Assembly (NCBI GenBank): GCA_023212725.1
Contig: JALBYF010000006.1
Coordinates: 124,001 to 188,000, forward strand
Length of the DNA stretch: 64,000 bases
From: Tranzscheliella williamsii
Lineage: Eukaryota; Basidiomycota; Ustilaginomycetes; Ustilaginales; Ustilaginaceae
Direction of reading: 5' to 3'
Part shown: one piece after another, positions 50,769-60,238 of the stretch
Position numbering within the stretch: position 1 is the stretch's first letter
Layout: each line of letters starts with the position of its first letter
Notes under the pieces: model-generated
What the model was told of the DNA's origin: nothing
Database searches by the model: none
The model's input: the letters and a program-made list of their open reading frames with translations, nothing else
Position numbers and translations under genes: made by a program

Positions 50769-52997
50769 ATGGTGCGGAGCGCTCGCCTCGGCTCTTCACA
50801 AGGGCGGCTTCGAGTGCCTGCTTGGGCATCTGCGCTGGCGTGCGCGGGCGCGGCGTCGCATCCCGCGACGGCTGTTCGGCTCTTGGCGACCATTTCGGGA
50901 GCCGGTGTGCGTGATGGAACATCGCCGCAGATCCAGGGCAACGGCAAGGGCAAGGGTAAGGCGCTGATGTACTTGGAGGGCAACCAGCGCTCGGCAACGG
51001 GCGTCCAGTTGAGATCCTTCCCTCCGCCGGGCTTGCGTCTGCTGAGCAGCAGCCAGGGCGCGCGCACCGGCCCGGCACGGCTTGACAGAGACTCCGAGGC
51101 AGACCTGGGCAGACACTTCTACCTGAACAAGGTGCTGGAGCAGTGGGCCGCCAAGCCCGCCACACGCATGACGCTCCGCCAGCTCATCTTCTTCGGCCGC
51201 ACACTCGGCAGAGATCGTGACAAGATTCTGAAGAGCGCCAACTACGTCCGCCAGGAACTCCCCGTGCGCATCGCCCACCGCATCCGCGACCTCCAGGCAC
51301 TGCCTTTCGTTGTCATGACCAACCAGCACCTGGAGGAGGTCTACCAGAAGTACTGGTCCGCCTTCGAGACGTTCCGCCGATACCCGCACATCAAGTCGAT
51401 GGACGACAACGAAAAGTTCTGCAACCTCCTGCGCCGGCTCCTCGACGACCACCTGACCATCATTCCGTCATTAACCATTGGCATCGTCGAGTCGTCTCAC
51501 CACCTGCCGCCGCACCAGCTCGACAAGTTTATGGAAAGGATGTTCCGGTCTAGGATCTCCCGCCGCGTGCTGGCAGAGCAGCATATAGCCCTCTCCGAAG
51601 CGCTCGACGATCCGTTCCACTTTTTCAACGAGCCGGCGCGCAGGCACGACGAGCAAGCGGAGCTCGAGCCCAGCGACGAAAACGCGGTCGGAGACCATGT
51701 CGGCATCATCTACACGCGTCTGAGCGTCTCGAGCGTCGTCAACAAAGGCATCAAGCTGCTGACGCGCATGTTTGCCGACGTTCAGGCCGTCGCTCCAGAC
51801 CGGATCCCGGCCGTCGAGGTGGACGGCGACCTGCGCGCCCGCTTTGCCTACATCCCTGAGCACTTGGAATACATTGTCTTTGAGCTGCTTAAAAATGCCA
51901 TCCGCGCCACGATACGCAAGCAGGCCGGCAGCGACCAGCCGGGCGTGGTGCGCGTGACCATCGTTGAAGGGCCGCCGGCAGAAGACCTGATCATTCGCAT
52001 CTCGGACTGCGGAGGCGGCCTGCCCGATTTGATCAATCAGCTCTCCTTGCCCGTGCGCAGCCCCACCGCCCAGCCGTCGGGCTTGGCCGGCCCGGATGTC
52101 GCCTCGCCAGCTGGCCATACAGCTGACCAGGCGGCAGGTGCTGTGGGCATCCACGAGCAGCCGTATCCCATTTCCTTTCCCGAGACCGGCCATGTGGGAG
52201 GCTATCCTCCACGCGGCTCTCGTGCCCGTCTGCAACCGGAAAACGACATTCTTCCAGTGATTCTGCAAGATGAGCCTCTTGGCCCAGCCGCCGTCGATGC
52301 CTCGAGCACTTTCTATGGCGACACGTGGCCTTCGGGGCCTGGGCGGCCGTCGTATTTATCAGCGGAGCCATGGGCGGCGCGCGGGGGTGTGGGTTCGGCA
52401 GGCGGTGCTGGTGGGACGACGCCGCCGAACGAGTTCGGCACGGTGGGGACGTCGACGACGACGTCGACGGCCGAGGGGTACTCGGACCCGCTGATCGATG
52501 CGCTGTGTTCGTTTAGCAATGTGCGGCGGCGGCTGGAGATTGAAGAGCAGGCGGCGCGGCTCGCTGCCGCGCGCACGGATGCGTCGGCGGGCAGCGGTGG
52601 CCGTGCGGACGCCGAGAACCAGGCGGCATTCTACGGGCTGCCGGGGTTGATGGATGTGGCGTCGGCCGAGCTCGCCTCGGCGGGGCTCGGGACGCGCGGC
52701 CGCTTCGACGCGCTCAAGACAATCGGCAAGTTCAAGGGCACCGTCACGGAGCAGGTCGCGCCGGCGCGCACCGCACCGCGCCCCCCGCCCCACGCCGCCA
52801 TGGACGGCACCGGCCCCGCCGCCCTGCACACCGTCCAGGTCGAAACCGGCCTCGGCCTCCCCATGGCCAAGGTCTACTGCGACTTCTTTGGCGGCAGCCT
52901 CAGCTTCCGCAGCCTCGATGGCCACTCCACCGACATCTATGTCCGCCTCCCCAAGCTCGGCACCAACAAGGAGACCATCGAGGAGATCGTTCTCTAA
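50769..52997 (+). CDS. Mitochondrial PDK/BCKDK-type protein kinase
   Basis: A 742-aa kinase of the pyruvate/branched-chain dehydrogenase kinase family, which phosphorylates E1 subunits of mitochondrial 2-oxoacid dehydrogenases. Residues 1-110 are basic and Ala/Ser-rich, fitting a presequence. The helical domain (about 110-290) includes MTLRQLIFFGRTL, LPVRIAHRIRDLQALPFVVM and LDKFMERMFRSRISRRVLAE. The GHKL ATP domain has the N-box ELLKNAIRATIRK at about 369-381, the G1 box DCGGGLP at about 415 and the G2 box GLGLPMAKVY at about 694. Between those two boxes the ATP lid carries a low-complexity insertion of about 250 residues, making the protein much longer than the usual 400-500. It resembles yeast Pkp2 as much as BCKDK, so no symbol is given. 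No introns seen. Confidence 0.88.
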   Translation: MVRSARLGSSQGRLRVPAWASALACAGAASHPATAVRLLATISGAGVRDGTSPQIQGNGKGKGKALMYLEGNQRSATGVQLRSFPPPGLRLLSSSQGARTGPARLDRDSEADLGRHFYLNKVLEQWAAKPATRMTLRQLIFFGRTLGRDRDKILKSANYVRQELPVRIAHRIRDLQALPFVVMTNQHLEEVYQKYWSAFETFRRYPHIKSMDDNEKFCNLLRRLLDDHLTIIPSLTIGIVESSHHLPPHQLDKFMERMFRSRISRRVLAEQHIALSEALDDPFHFFNEPARRHDEQAELEPSDENAVGDHVGIIYTRLSVSSVVNKGIKLLTRMFADVQAVAPDRIPAVEVDGDLRARFAYIPEHLEYIVFELLKNAIRATIRKQAGSDQPGVVRVTIVEGPPAEDLIIRISDCGGGLPDLINQLSLPVRSPTAQPSGLAGPDVASPAGHTADQAAGAVGIHEQPYPISFPETGHVGGYPPRGSRARLQPENDILPVILQDEPLGPAAVDASSTFYGDTWPSGPGRPSYLSAEPWAARGGVGSAGGAGGTTPPNEFGTVGTSTTTSTAEGYSDPLIDALCSFSNVRRRLEIEEQAARLAAARTDASAGSGGRADAENQAAFYGLPGLMDVASAELASAGLGTRGRFDALKTIGKFKGTVTEQVAPARTAPRPPPHAAMDGTGPAALHTVQVETGLGLPMAKVYCDFFGGSLSFRSLDGHSTDIYVRLPKLGTNKETIEEIVL

Positions 52998-53088
52998 CCC
53001 GCCCGCGCCCCTCTTCCCTCACGCACAGCCTCTTGCGTCACACAGGCTTGTTCAGCTGCAATGCATTTCACCTACCCTGTGCGTTGCC

Positions 53089-53609
53089 TTAGCGTGTGGT
53101 CTCCAGCCGCCGCTGCTTGAGCCGCTGCAGCTTGTCCAGCACGTCCTCGCGCTCGCGGACCAGGTGGAACAGTGTCAGCTCCAGCCTGTGTTTGGCGGGC
53201 AGGGGTGTGTGCAGCAGAGGTCAGCAATCCGCGCGCGAATCCACGATGGTATGCTGGTGCTTGGTACTTACTCTTGTTTGCGATCCTGGCTGGCTCTGCT
53301 GAAGGCGGCGGCGGGCTGGTGCGCTTGGGTGGGCACGGCGGGCTGGGCCGGGGCGGGAGATAGGTGAGCGGGGTCGAGCTGCTGCTCGGCGACCGTGAGG
53401 TCGTTGGCGTCGTGCAGCTTCATGCCGAGCCAGTAGCTGCCGGGGATGACGACGAGGGCGGCGCAGGCGGCGATCCAGTTGCGCGCCGGGACGCGCGGAC
53501 GCGGTGCTTCCGAAGACGGCGGCGGCGGCAGCGGTGAGCCGGTCCGCGCGGAGCTGTGCAGGCTGCGCTGCGCCTGACGGGGCGCCACCGCCGCGCGCCG
53601 CAGCGGCAT
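53089..53609 (-). CDS. Alternative reading: separate small mitochondrial inner-membrane protein
   Basis: An internal ATG at 53609 in the GEP4 frame would give 144 aa (53609-53272 plus 53185-53089). It begins with a textbook mitochondrial presequence (Arg-rich with RSLHSSAR), then a Pro-rich spacer, a single span NWIAACAALVVIPGSYWLGM, and a short C-terminal helix. This is how many small respiratory-chain or assembly factors look. I cannot place it in a family. It overlaps the GEP4 model, and only transcripts could separate the two. Confidence 0.4.
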
Positions 53610-55088
53610 TGCAGGGCCAGACTCCGAACCCGCCCCTGCAAAGCGGCCATAGAAGCGACGCGCCGAAAAGACCGTCGGCGACAAACTACCGCCCCGGCCT
53701 GCACCGCTGGCCGCACCCAACGCCGCGGGTTTGAACTCGGGCAGCCGGGACTCGAGAAGATCGGCGAGCGTGAGTGGCGGCTTGCCTTCGTGCCGCCGTG
53801 GCGCTACCTCCTCGTCCGCATCCAGCTCGGCATGCGAAGGCGCATAGCGGATCGAATGCCTTCGCTTGCTGGCAGCAGCCGACGAAAGTCCCGCCTCGCG
53901 AAGCCCAAACGCAAGCCCGCGCATCATCACGGTCCAGCCGTGTCGAAAGTTGTCCGAAAGCCAGACGACGGGCCGGGCACGGAGCACCTTGACCAGCACC
54001 ACGATAGCCGCAGGCGGCAAAGGCCTGCTCAACATAGCCAGCACGACAGTGCCAAGAGTCGGCGTCGTTTCCTGGAGGGAAGGAATAGGCATCCTTTCTC
54101 CCGTGAAAGCGAATTCTCTCAACTGATCCTCGCGCTTGCTTATCGAATCAAGGCGGGCCTGCATAGCTGCTTCAACGTGCTTCGTAGTTCCAATCAGTTG
54201 CCAGTCCGTCCCCCGCTTTTCCTTCAAAGGTGTCCAGAATGCGCCCTGGCCAGGCTGAAACCCTTTCGCTAGCAAGTACGCCGTGAAGCGCGACTCGAGT
54301 TTCCTCATCCAAGTATTGAGAGCGCCTTCTCTTGCCCAGAGGCCAGTCGTAAGCACCGAGACGCATTGCTGTGCCGGGATGGACGGCTTAGCGGCATCCT
54401 CCACGGTATCCTGCGGTGGCGAAACATTTGAGATACCGAGCCGTTTCGCCCTACGGGTGAGCTCGTCGCTCATACGATGCGCTAGCACAACATCTGTCAT
54501 GGTGCGGTCGCCGACTAGGAGGATGCTCCCGTGACCTGTCTCATCAGCCGGTAATCTCGATCGGAGGATCTTTCTGCGCTGCTGCGTCTGTTTCCGCGAT
54601 AATCTGCTGGGCCCTGCTTGGTCGGCGCTAGGCGGGGCGCCAGGCGGCATGGATGTCGCCTCGTTCAGTGTTGCTTCCCTGTCGTAGGTGAGAGCGACAA
54701 AGTACTCCAATGCTTCGACTGCGCATCCCGTGGCTGGTTTCTTCTGCTTGTGGCACAGTACGGGCACACCGAGTGCTCTGCTGAGTGCTTCGGCACCCAG
54801 GCCAGAGGGGTCATCCGAGGAGCCGCTGGAGTTGCTGACGATGAGGATGTTCTCCCGGCCGAATACGTCTTGACACTGTTTCCAAGCTTCCTTGATCGCC
54901 GGCTCGAGCATGTCCGAATGCGGCTTCGTAAGACAGTTGTCTTTGTCAAATACAACGAAGCGCACTCCGCTTGTGTACAGCGCCTGCCAGTCCAGCTGCC
55001 CAATGTCGGCCACCTGCAGATGCGGCACCACGAGCGCTGGCCGAATCAGCAGGCCAAACACTGCCGCCACGCCCGAAAGGTTTCCCAT
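53089..55088 (-). CDS. GEP4: Mitochondrial phosphatidylglycerophosphatase Gep4 with long C-terminal extension
   Basis: Exon 1 runs 55088-53272; an 86-bp intron (GTAAGT...CAG, branch GCTGAC) leads to 53185-53089, giving 637 aa. Gep4 is a HAD-type phosphatase making phosphatidylglycerol for cardiolipin. The catalytic Asp48 and Asp50 lie in VVFDKDNCLT. The second motif is in ILIVSNSSG, and the late motif is GDRTMTDVVLAHRM followed by VLTTGLWAREG. The phosphatase part ends by about residue 330. The last 145 residues look like another protein: basic MPLRRAAVAPRQAQRSLHSS, one membrane span at about 536-556, and a helical tail LFHLVREREDVLDKLQRLKQ encoded partly by exon 2. Either the two are fused, or a second gene starts within (see the alternative at 53089-53609). 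No stop separates them. Confidence 0.8.
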
Positions 55089-55427
55089 AGCCACAGTTCC
55101 CACGCTTATGCTTGCCTAATCTGATCCTTGTCGGCGTTCCCGACGAAGAGTATAAGCGCGGTCGGCAGAGGATGTCGGTCGTGATGGTCTCGAAGGATTC
55201 TCCTCAGGAAATCGTGATTGAATGTGATTTAGAGGCATCTCTTTGCTCCACAATAAAAATCCCAAATAAGGCATGTCAAGCGCGGCACTCGGATGTCCCG
55301 GCCTGACTTATTTTTCTGGTTGGAATTTCCCGACCACTTTTTTCGACAATCACATATCTTCGTGGGAACATCACAACACTTGCTTCCAACCGCATTGGCC
55401 TTCGTCCGCCAAGGTCACATAAGCCAC
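55089..55427. other. Divergent promoter region of GEP4 and the WKF gene
   Basis: No separate gene. An in-frame ATG at 55293 would extend the WKF protein by 45 residues of unlike, Phe-rich composition, so this part is taken as leader. Confidence 0.55.
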
Positions 55428-56501
55428 ATGAGCACAACAACGGCCAAAGGCGGGTTGAACCCGAGCGCGGCACCAGCAGCCGATAACAAGGCGAAAAGAC
55501 AAAGGAAACGCGTCCGCACCAAAAACCGCACCGCTGAAATTGACGACAGCAGCAATAGCGACAGCGATAGTGGTGGCAAGAACAACAGCGTAAAGCCTAG
55601 ACCAACGGGAGCAACCGAAGCTAGCAAGTCGACGGCGAACCAGCCGAAGCAGATTGAAGTTAACACAGCGAGGAAAGCGGTAACTAATGACGAGGCGGTA
55701 GAAAGCGGAGATGAAGACGGGCAAGGCGCCGACAACAAGAGAAAGCGCAAACGGAAACGAGGGTTGAAGAAAAAGGAGGATAACGAGACGGCGGCATCTA
55801 CTGCTGCAGCAGACAACGCTGGCCCTTCTAAACGCGGCGCTAGCGCTGGCCCTCTTGAACTGGGGCCTGACCCTTCTTTGGACCTTCGCCTGAGTGACCA
55901 AGCGAAGCAAGCGATTCAGTATGCTCAGACTTACTCGAAAGACAAGTCGTCGTGGAAATTCAACAAGGCCAAGCAGAACTGGCTGCTGCGGAATGCCCTA
56001 TCAATCCAGCCCAGCGACTACAGTGCAACGCTCGCACGCGCGCAAGTGTCCCCTGGAGAGCAAGAAGAAGGCGGCACAGGTCCAGACAGCGCGAGTGCTG
56101 GAAAGAGTGCGAAGAAAGAAACAGATGACGACGAGGAGGGCGAAACGTTCATACCCGAGGACTTTGTCGCTGTTGTGACTGCCTACCTCCAGAGCGTGCA
56201 GGGTGGAGCAAGGCAACGGCTCGTCCAGTCGCTCACCGACGCGCTGAAGGCTCCCGAAGTGGTGGCCAAGCCCGAGCCCGCAACAGCTCCTGAAACTGCT
56301 GCCGAGGACGGCACCAATGTGGACAGCATAGCGACGACGCCCGCTAACGCCGCCAAGTCGGTATCGTTCGGCAACATTGCCATGGAGGCAGACAAAAAGG
56401 AAGAGACCGGAGAGACGAACGCTGGGCCCGATGCCCGCACTGTAGAGCTGCGCAGAGATAGAGCACGGCGCATGCTCCAACAGATGAGCGAATCCGTCTA
56501 G
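55428..56501 (+). CDS. WKF-domain protein (C7orf50-like), probably nucleolar
   Basis: A 357-aa protein from the ATG at 55428. The N-terminal half is highly charged with basic clusters (KAKRQRKRVRTKNR; NKRKRKRKRGLKKKED) between acidic/Ser runs, typical of nucleolar proteins. The conserved WKF domain is at about 158-190: AIQYAQTYSKDKSSWKFNKA followed by KQNWLLRNALSI. After another acidic spacer come the helix PEDFVAVVTAYLQSVQGGAR and the tail VELRRDRARRMLQQM. Members of this family have been linked to rRNA processing, so a role in ribosome biogenesis is likely but unproven. One exon. Confidence 0.8.
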   Translation: MSTTTAKGGLNPSAAPAADNKAKRQRKRVRTKNRTAEIDDSSNSDSDSGGKNNSVKPRPTGATEASKSTANQPKQIEVNTARKAVTNDEAVESGDEDGQGADNKRKRKRKRGLKKKEDNETAASTAAADNAGPSKRGASAGPLELGPDPSLDLRLSDQAKQAIQYAQTYSKDKSSWKFNKAKQNWLLRNALSIQPSDYSATLARAQVSPGEQEEGGTGPDSASAGKSAKKETDDDEEGETFIPEDFVAVVTAYLQSVQGGARQRLVQSLTDALKAPEVVAKPEPATAPETAAEDGTNVDSIATTPANAAKSVSFGNIAMEADKKEETGETNAGPDARTVELRRDRARRMLQQMSESV

Positions 56502-57096
56502 CCACCAACTCTGTCTGCGTCCGGCACAAACTATTTTAGCACTTGATTGTGCTCGACGCAGTGTCGTATGCTGACATGCGTCATGACTAGGCGTCTGTGC
56601 CGGGCGGGGAACCACCAGGGTGCGATTTCAGGGGTGCGCATTATATGGTGGTTGTGGTGGATGCAAGCGTGGCGCGCGCCAGGGCCATGGCTCGCTAAAC
56701 GAGGCGCGACGAACGGCGGCGATGGAAGACGGTGTGGTTGTCGACGTCAAGCTCGTCGATGCGGGCGTGGCGCTTGGCCATCACCTCTTCCAGCCCGACG
56801 CATGATGTCCTCAGCGCTGCGGGGCGCTTGCTGCCCATGATTCGCCTTTCGAGCCGTGGAAAACGATCGCATCCCAGTCACATTGCTACTCGGCCGCGTC
56901 CCCAGTGCAGTACACCCACATGCGCTGTGTCCACCATCGTCTCTGCTTATGAAGTCTGGCTCGTTACCAAACACGGCTAGGCTGCGGGACCGCATAGCCG
57001 AAAAGGCGCGTAGGAAAGTTCACGTCCTTGCGCACCTCAGTTGACTATGCAAAGGTATCTATTGTGCCGCATGCCGTGGGGTCAACCTACACATGA
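56502..57096. other. Convergent intergenic region between the WKF gene and RIB5
   Basis: Nothing coding recognised in these 595 bases. AACCACCA at 56610-56617 and TGGTGGTT at 56646-56653 could pair, but the stem is too short to call a terminator. Confidence 0.5.
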
Positions 57097-58063
57097 CTAC
57101 TGCTGTTCGGTGAGCACCTTCCTGACGATCCGCTCGACCATGCCTTCGAGGGCCTGCGTGGACGCCGGGCCGCCAGTCGCTCCAGCGGCTGCACGCCCGG
57201 CATCGATGGTGGATGTGGCGATTTCATCGTCGTCGCGCTCCAGCGATCCAAGCACCGCGCGATGCACGTACTTGCCGACCATGTCAAGCTCGACATTCAC
57301 AGTATCTCCCGGCTTCTTTTTGCTGAGGCCGATGACCTCTTGGGTGTGCGCGATGAGCATAACGGAGAACTCGACAATCTCCTTTCTCTCGCTACGCAGA
57401 TCCTCTCGCAGCTCGCCGGCGGTGGAGTTGGATGGCAGCAAGCCTCCAGTGGGGGGAGACACTTCGATCAGGGTCAAAGAGGCGCCGTCAAGCGTAACGT
57501 AGCCCTTCGGAATGATGTAGGGGGACAGGCTTGATGGCAGCGGGAGCGACTCCGGCTTGAGCTGCAGACGAAGCGTCAGCGTTAAAGCATTGCCAGTGGG
57601 TACGACAGACCGGATTAGGGCAGTTGTATCCACGTGCCCCTGGACAAAATGCCCGCCAAACCGGGTGTGGGCATCCATAGCCCGTTCACAATTGACTTTG
57701 TCGCCGACCTTCAGCTGTCCTAAGTTGGTCTTCTTGAGCGTTTCGGGAGCAACACCAATCTTGAAGTATCCGCCACTCTGCGACTCGCTGGCATCAAACT
57801 CGGTCACTGTGAGGCATGTCCCATTGACGGCAATACTATCGCCGATATGGCAGTCTTTGAGAATGGAAGAAGCGCTTCCAATTGTCATCGAGTACCCCCC
57901 ACCCCCGGACTTGGTGGCATCCTGGGCTGAGATGTCGGTGATAGGCGCCAAAAGTTCGACTGCAGGAACGATGAAAGACAAGAGAGGATAGATGAGTCAC
58001 TTGCGCCTTGGGCGGTGGGCGGTGGCCTGCGCCACGATAAGACTCACCAATACCTGTAAACAT
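57097..58063 (-). CDS. RIB5: Riboflavin synthase
   Basis: Two exons, 58063-58048 (16 bases) and 57959-57097, joined across an 88-bp GTGAGT...CAG intron; 292 aa. The enzyme dismutates two 6,7-dimethyl-8-ribityllumazine molecules to riboflavin. The join gives the invariant N-terminus MFTGIVELLAPITDI, which confirms the micro-exon. Two homologous beta-barrels follow. The first has GDSIAVNGTCLTVTEFD, APETLKKTNLG and GGHFVQGHVDTTA; the second has PKGYVTLDGASLTLIEV and FSVMLIAHTQEVIGLSKKKPGDTVNVELDMVGKY in sequence. The second barrel carries an extra loop of about 25 residues after LIEV (PPTGGLLPSNSTAGELREDL). A C-terminal Ala/Gly-rich tail makes it longer than the usual 210-240 residues. Confidence 0.95.
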
Positions 58064-58278
58064 GATGCCAAAGGTGAAGTCCTAGACGGTTGATAGGGAA
58101 GAGGAAGGATGCTGAGGACTGTTCTACACTACGATGCCACATCGAGCTCCGGCTTCTAACGCGGCGCTCACGACTCAAAAACTCCACATGCTTCTCTCCG
58201 CTTCCCTTCACATCATAAAAAGTCTACGGCTGCGCGCCGTAGCCAGAGAACAGCGCAGGTCGTCTGCCTTCGTTCGTG

Positions 58279-58700
58279 ACGCAGAGACAGTTCCAAGCGA
58301 ACTGGCTTGCGTTATTCGACTTCACCGACGACGACGAGGAGCTTACGATGCTGCCCACCGACTACACGCTTATCCAAGACTCCAAAATGCGCCCCTTGGT
58401 CGAGGAGTACGCCGAGGACTACGACGCGTCCTTGCCGACTTTGCCGCCGTCTTTGCCAAGCTGATCGAGCTCGGCGTCTAGCGCAATGAGTCTGGCATAA
58501 TCGCCCGCGCCGACAAGATCAATATTGCCAGCGGTGAGTACAAAGCGGCCCCGCAGAAGAGTGCCAGCCCGGACGCCCCCGGCGCCGACAGTAATGGCAA
58601 GGCCCTGCCCGCGCCAAGAACACCCAGCGCCCTCCGCACGTCCAGGCGCGCCTCTAGGCGCCTCGCCCCGCACGCGCTTGCCCCACCGCCCCCCCTCGCC
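58279..58700 (+). pseudogene. Relic of a cytochrome c peroxidase-type heme peroxidase (C-terminus only)
   Basis: About 60 codons (RQFQANW, then LTMLPTDYTLIQDSKMRPLV and EEYAEDY) match the C-terminal end of fungal heme peroxidases of the Ccp1 type, where a MLPTDxxLxxD block precedes the last helices. Near 58430 the match jumps to another frame (ADFAAVFAKLIELGV), which a one-base loss would explain. It then meets a TAG at 58479-58481, after which family-like residues continue (IARADKINIASGEYKAAPQK). The catalytic and heme-binding parts are absent upstream. A frameshift, a stop and a missing N-terminus indicate a dead fragment between RIB5 and the small secreted protein gene. Confidence 0.65.
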
Positions 58701-58895
58701 ATTCTCCATAGACGCTGTTCCCGGCTTGCATTGAATCATTTACCCGTCGGCACTACTATCAACGCCTGGGTCGTGCGCTTTCTGGCACTTGTGTCGTGCC
58801 ATTGCCGACGTTGTGAAAGGCAGCACAGGCAGGGAGTGGGCGGCGGAGGATAGGATTGCGGTGCACGGCGCTGGTAAGCGAGAGGTGGGAATGGG

Positions 58896-59387
58896 TTAGA
58901 GGTCTAGCCAGCCGTCGCCGGGACAAGCCTGGCGTTCGAAGGACATTTTGTATCCGCAGCAGGTGGTGGTACCGACCGTGATCGGGCCTAGGATCACAAA
59001 ACGCGGATTCTGCTTATCGTACTCGCTTCTGTAGAGCTTCAGGTTGGGCGTGCAGGGCAGGGAGAAGACTGTGGTGCGCGGTGGAGACGCGGGTCAGCTA
59101 TGTCCGCGGGCGGCGACACGCGGGCCAGGCTTACTGTGTTTCTGGCCGGACCAGACCAGGTCATTGGGGTCGAGCACGGTGTAGGTCTCCCACAGGTCGG
59201 TGCTGCGCGCGCACAGATAGTTCGGCTGTGCTGCCGGCCAGCAGTGCTGCTGCCATTTCAGCTCGTCAACCACGCCCAGATGGCGGTCCTTCGCTGTGCC
59301 GTCATCCTCAGCGCCCTTCTGGCCTTGCGTCCCGCCGACGAGCAGAACAGCGAGCAGCACCATCTTGTGATTCATCTTGAAAACCAT
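58896..59387 (-). CDS. Small secreted cysteine-containing protein (candidate effector)
   Basis: Reconstructed as exons 59387-59135 and 59068-58896 across a 66-bp intron (GTAAGC...CAG, branch GCTGAC); 141 aa. The first ATG gives MVFKMNHK followed by the signal-peptide core MVLLAVLLVGGTQG; ATGs at 59375 and 59363 are alternatives. The mature part of about 118 residues has six Cys: ELKWQQHC, NYLC, IFSLPC, the pair in TTTCCGYKM, and RQAC. Exon 2 supplies four of them and ends DGWLDL. No membrane span or known domain. The size, even Cys number and secretion signal are those of fungal small secreted proteins. Frame agreement and a good branch site support the intron. A TATA-like ATAAAA lies about 60 bases upstream of the ATG. 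Confidence 0.65.
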
Positions 59388-59553
59388 CGTCGCAGTCGAC
59401 TGCACACAGTTGCGGGGCGGTCGAACTAGCACCCCGCCCCCGGCCGCGTTTTATCCCGTTGCAGCCCGCGCCCGCACTCGCGGCGTCCCTCGTCCGCTCA
59501 CGCCACACCCCATCTCATATACCCTGACCCTTGTTGGGAGGATCACCGTAACT

Positions 59554-59579
59554 CATGGCAACCCCGGCAGGTTGCCATG
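59554..59579. repeat. Perfect 10-bp inverted repeat (hairpin)
   Basis: CATGGCAACC and GGTTGCCATG flank the 6-base loop CCGGCA. It is a compact palindrome in a promoter region; it could be a protein-binding site or a chance foldback. Confidence 0.7.
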
Positions 59580-59807
59580 TCAACTCCGGCCGATATGACA
59601 TCCATGCATAAATGTAGCCGGCACCAGCTAAACCCAATGTCTTCACCATCACTCACACCAGACGCTCTTTTCGTAGAGTACATATATTATAACCGTAATC
59701 GATGTCCGTTTACTCCAACAACCCTCACGCCACATCCACCTCATAACGCCGTTCGCACAGCAACCAGCTTTGTCGTAAGATTCCGTAACAGCGTGTGCTG
59801 ATGCACG

Positions 59808-59950
59808 TACATGCGTATCTCCTTGTGTGCTGTGTTGCCGTGGCGGTATCATGCGCTGTGAGTGGCGGGCCGTTTTCATGAGCAAGTGAATGGGCAGATG
59901 TGTCGGCGTGTGGACAGCAGTGAAGCATCGTGGCGGTGGCATGACATTCA
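59808..59950 (+). repeat. Dispersed degenerate repeat, copy 2
   Basis: Partner of the copy at 36678-36820. CTGTGTTGCCGTG recurs at 59830-59842. Confidence 0.45.
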
Positions 59951-60238
59951 GGACGGTCGTGGCTGTCAGAGGAAACGTCGTTGCCATGCATTTCACGCAG
60001 TACAGTGCAGCCTTGTGGCTTCTTAATAATATGCACAGCCGAAGACGTGCTTGTGTGACGGGGACAGCGTGTATCGTGCGATAAGAAGTTCTGGCGCCAT
60101 ACACATTCACGATTGGCTGGTGACCATTGGCTTCGCCTTCATTTGGCATGCAACAGACTTGGCAGCGACTTGGTTTCGTCCTCAACCACCACATCCCGAC
60201 CTCCACGCTTCGTCACTAGAGGATATACCGCTGTCAAC

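Larger units (their letters stand above)
59388..60238. other. Divergent region between the small secreted protein gene and HOM6
   Basis: No gene recognised. It includes a perfect 10-bp hairpin at 59554-59579 and copy 2 of a dispersed repeat at about 59808-59950. Confidence 0.55.

Noticed and set aside
55293..55427. Upstream ATG adding 45 residues to the WKF protein
   Set aside because: The added part is Phe/His-rich and unlike the charged family N-terminus; the ATG at 55428 fits better.
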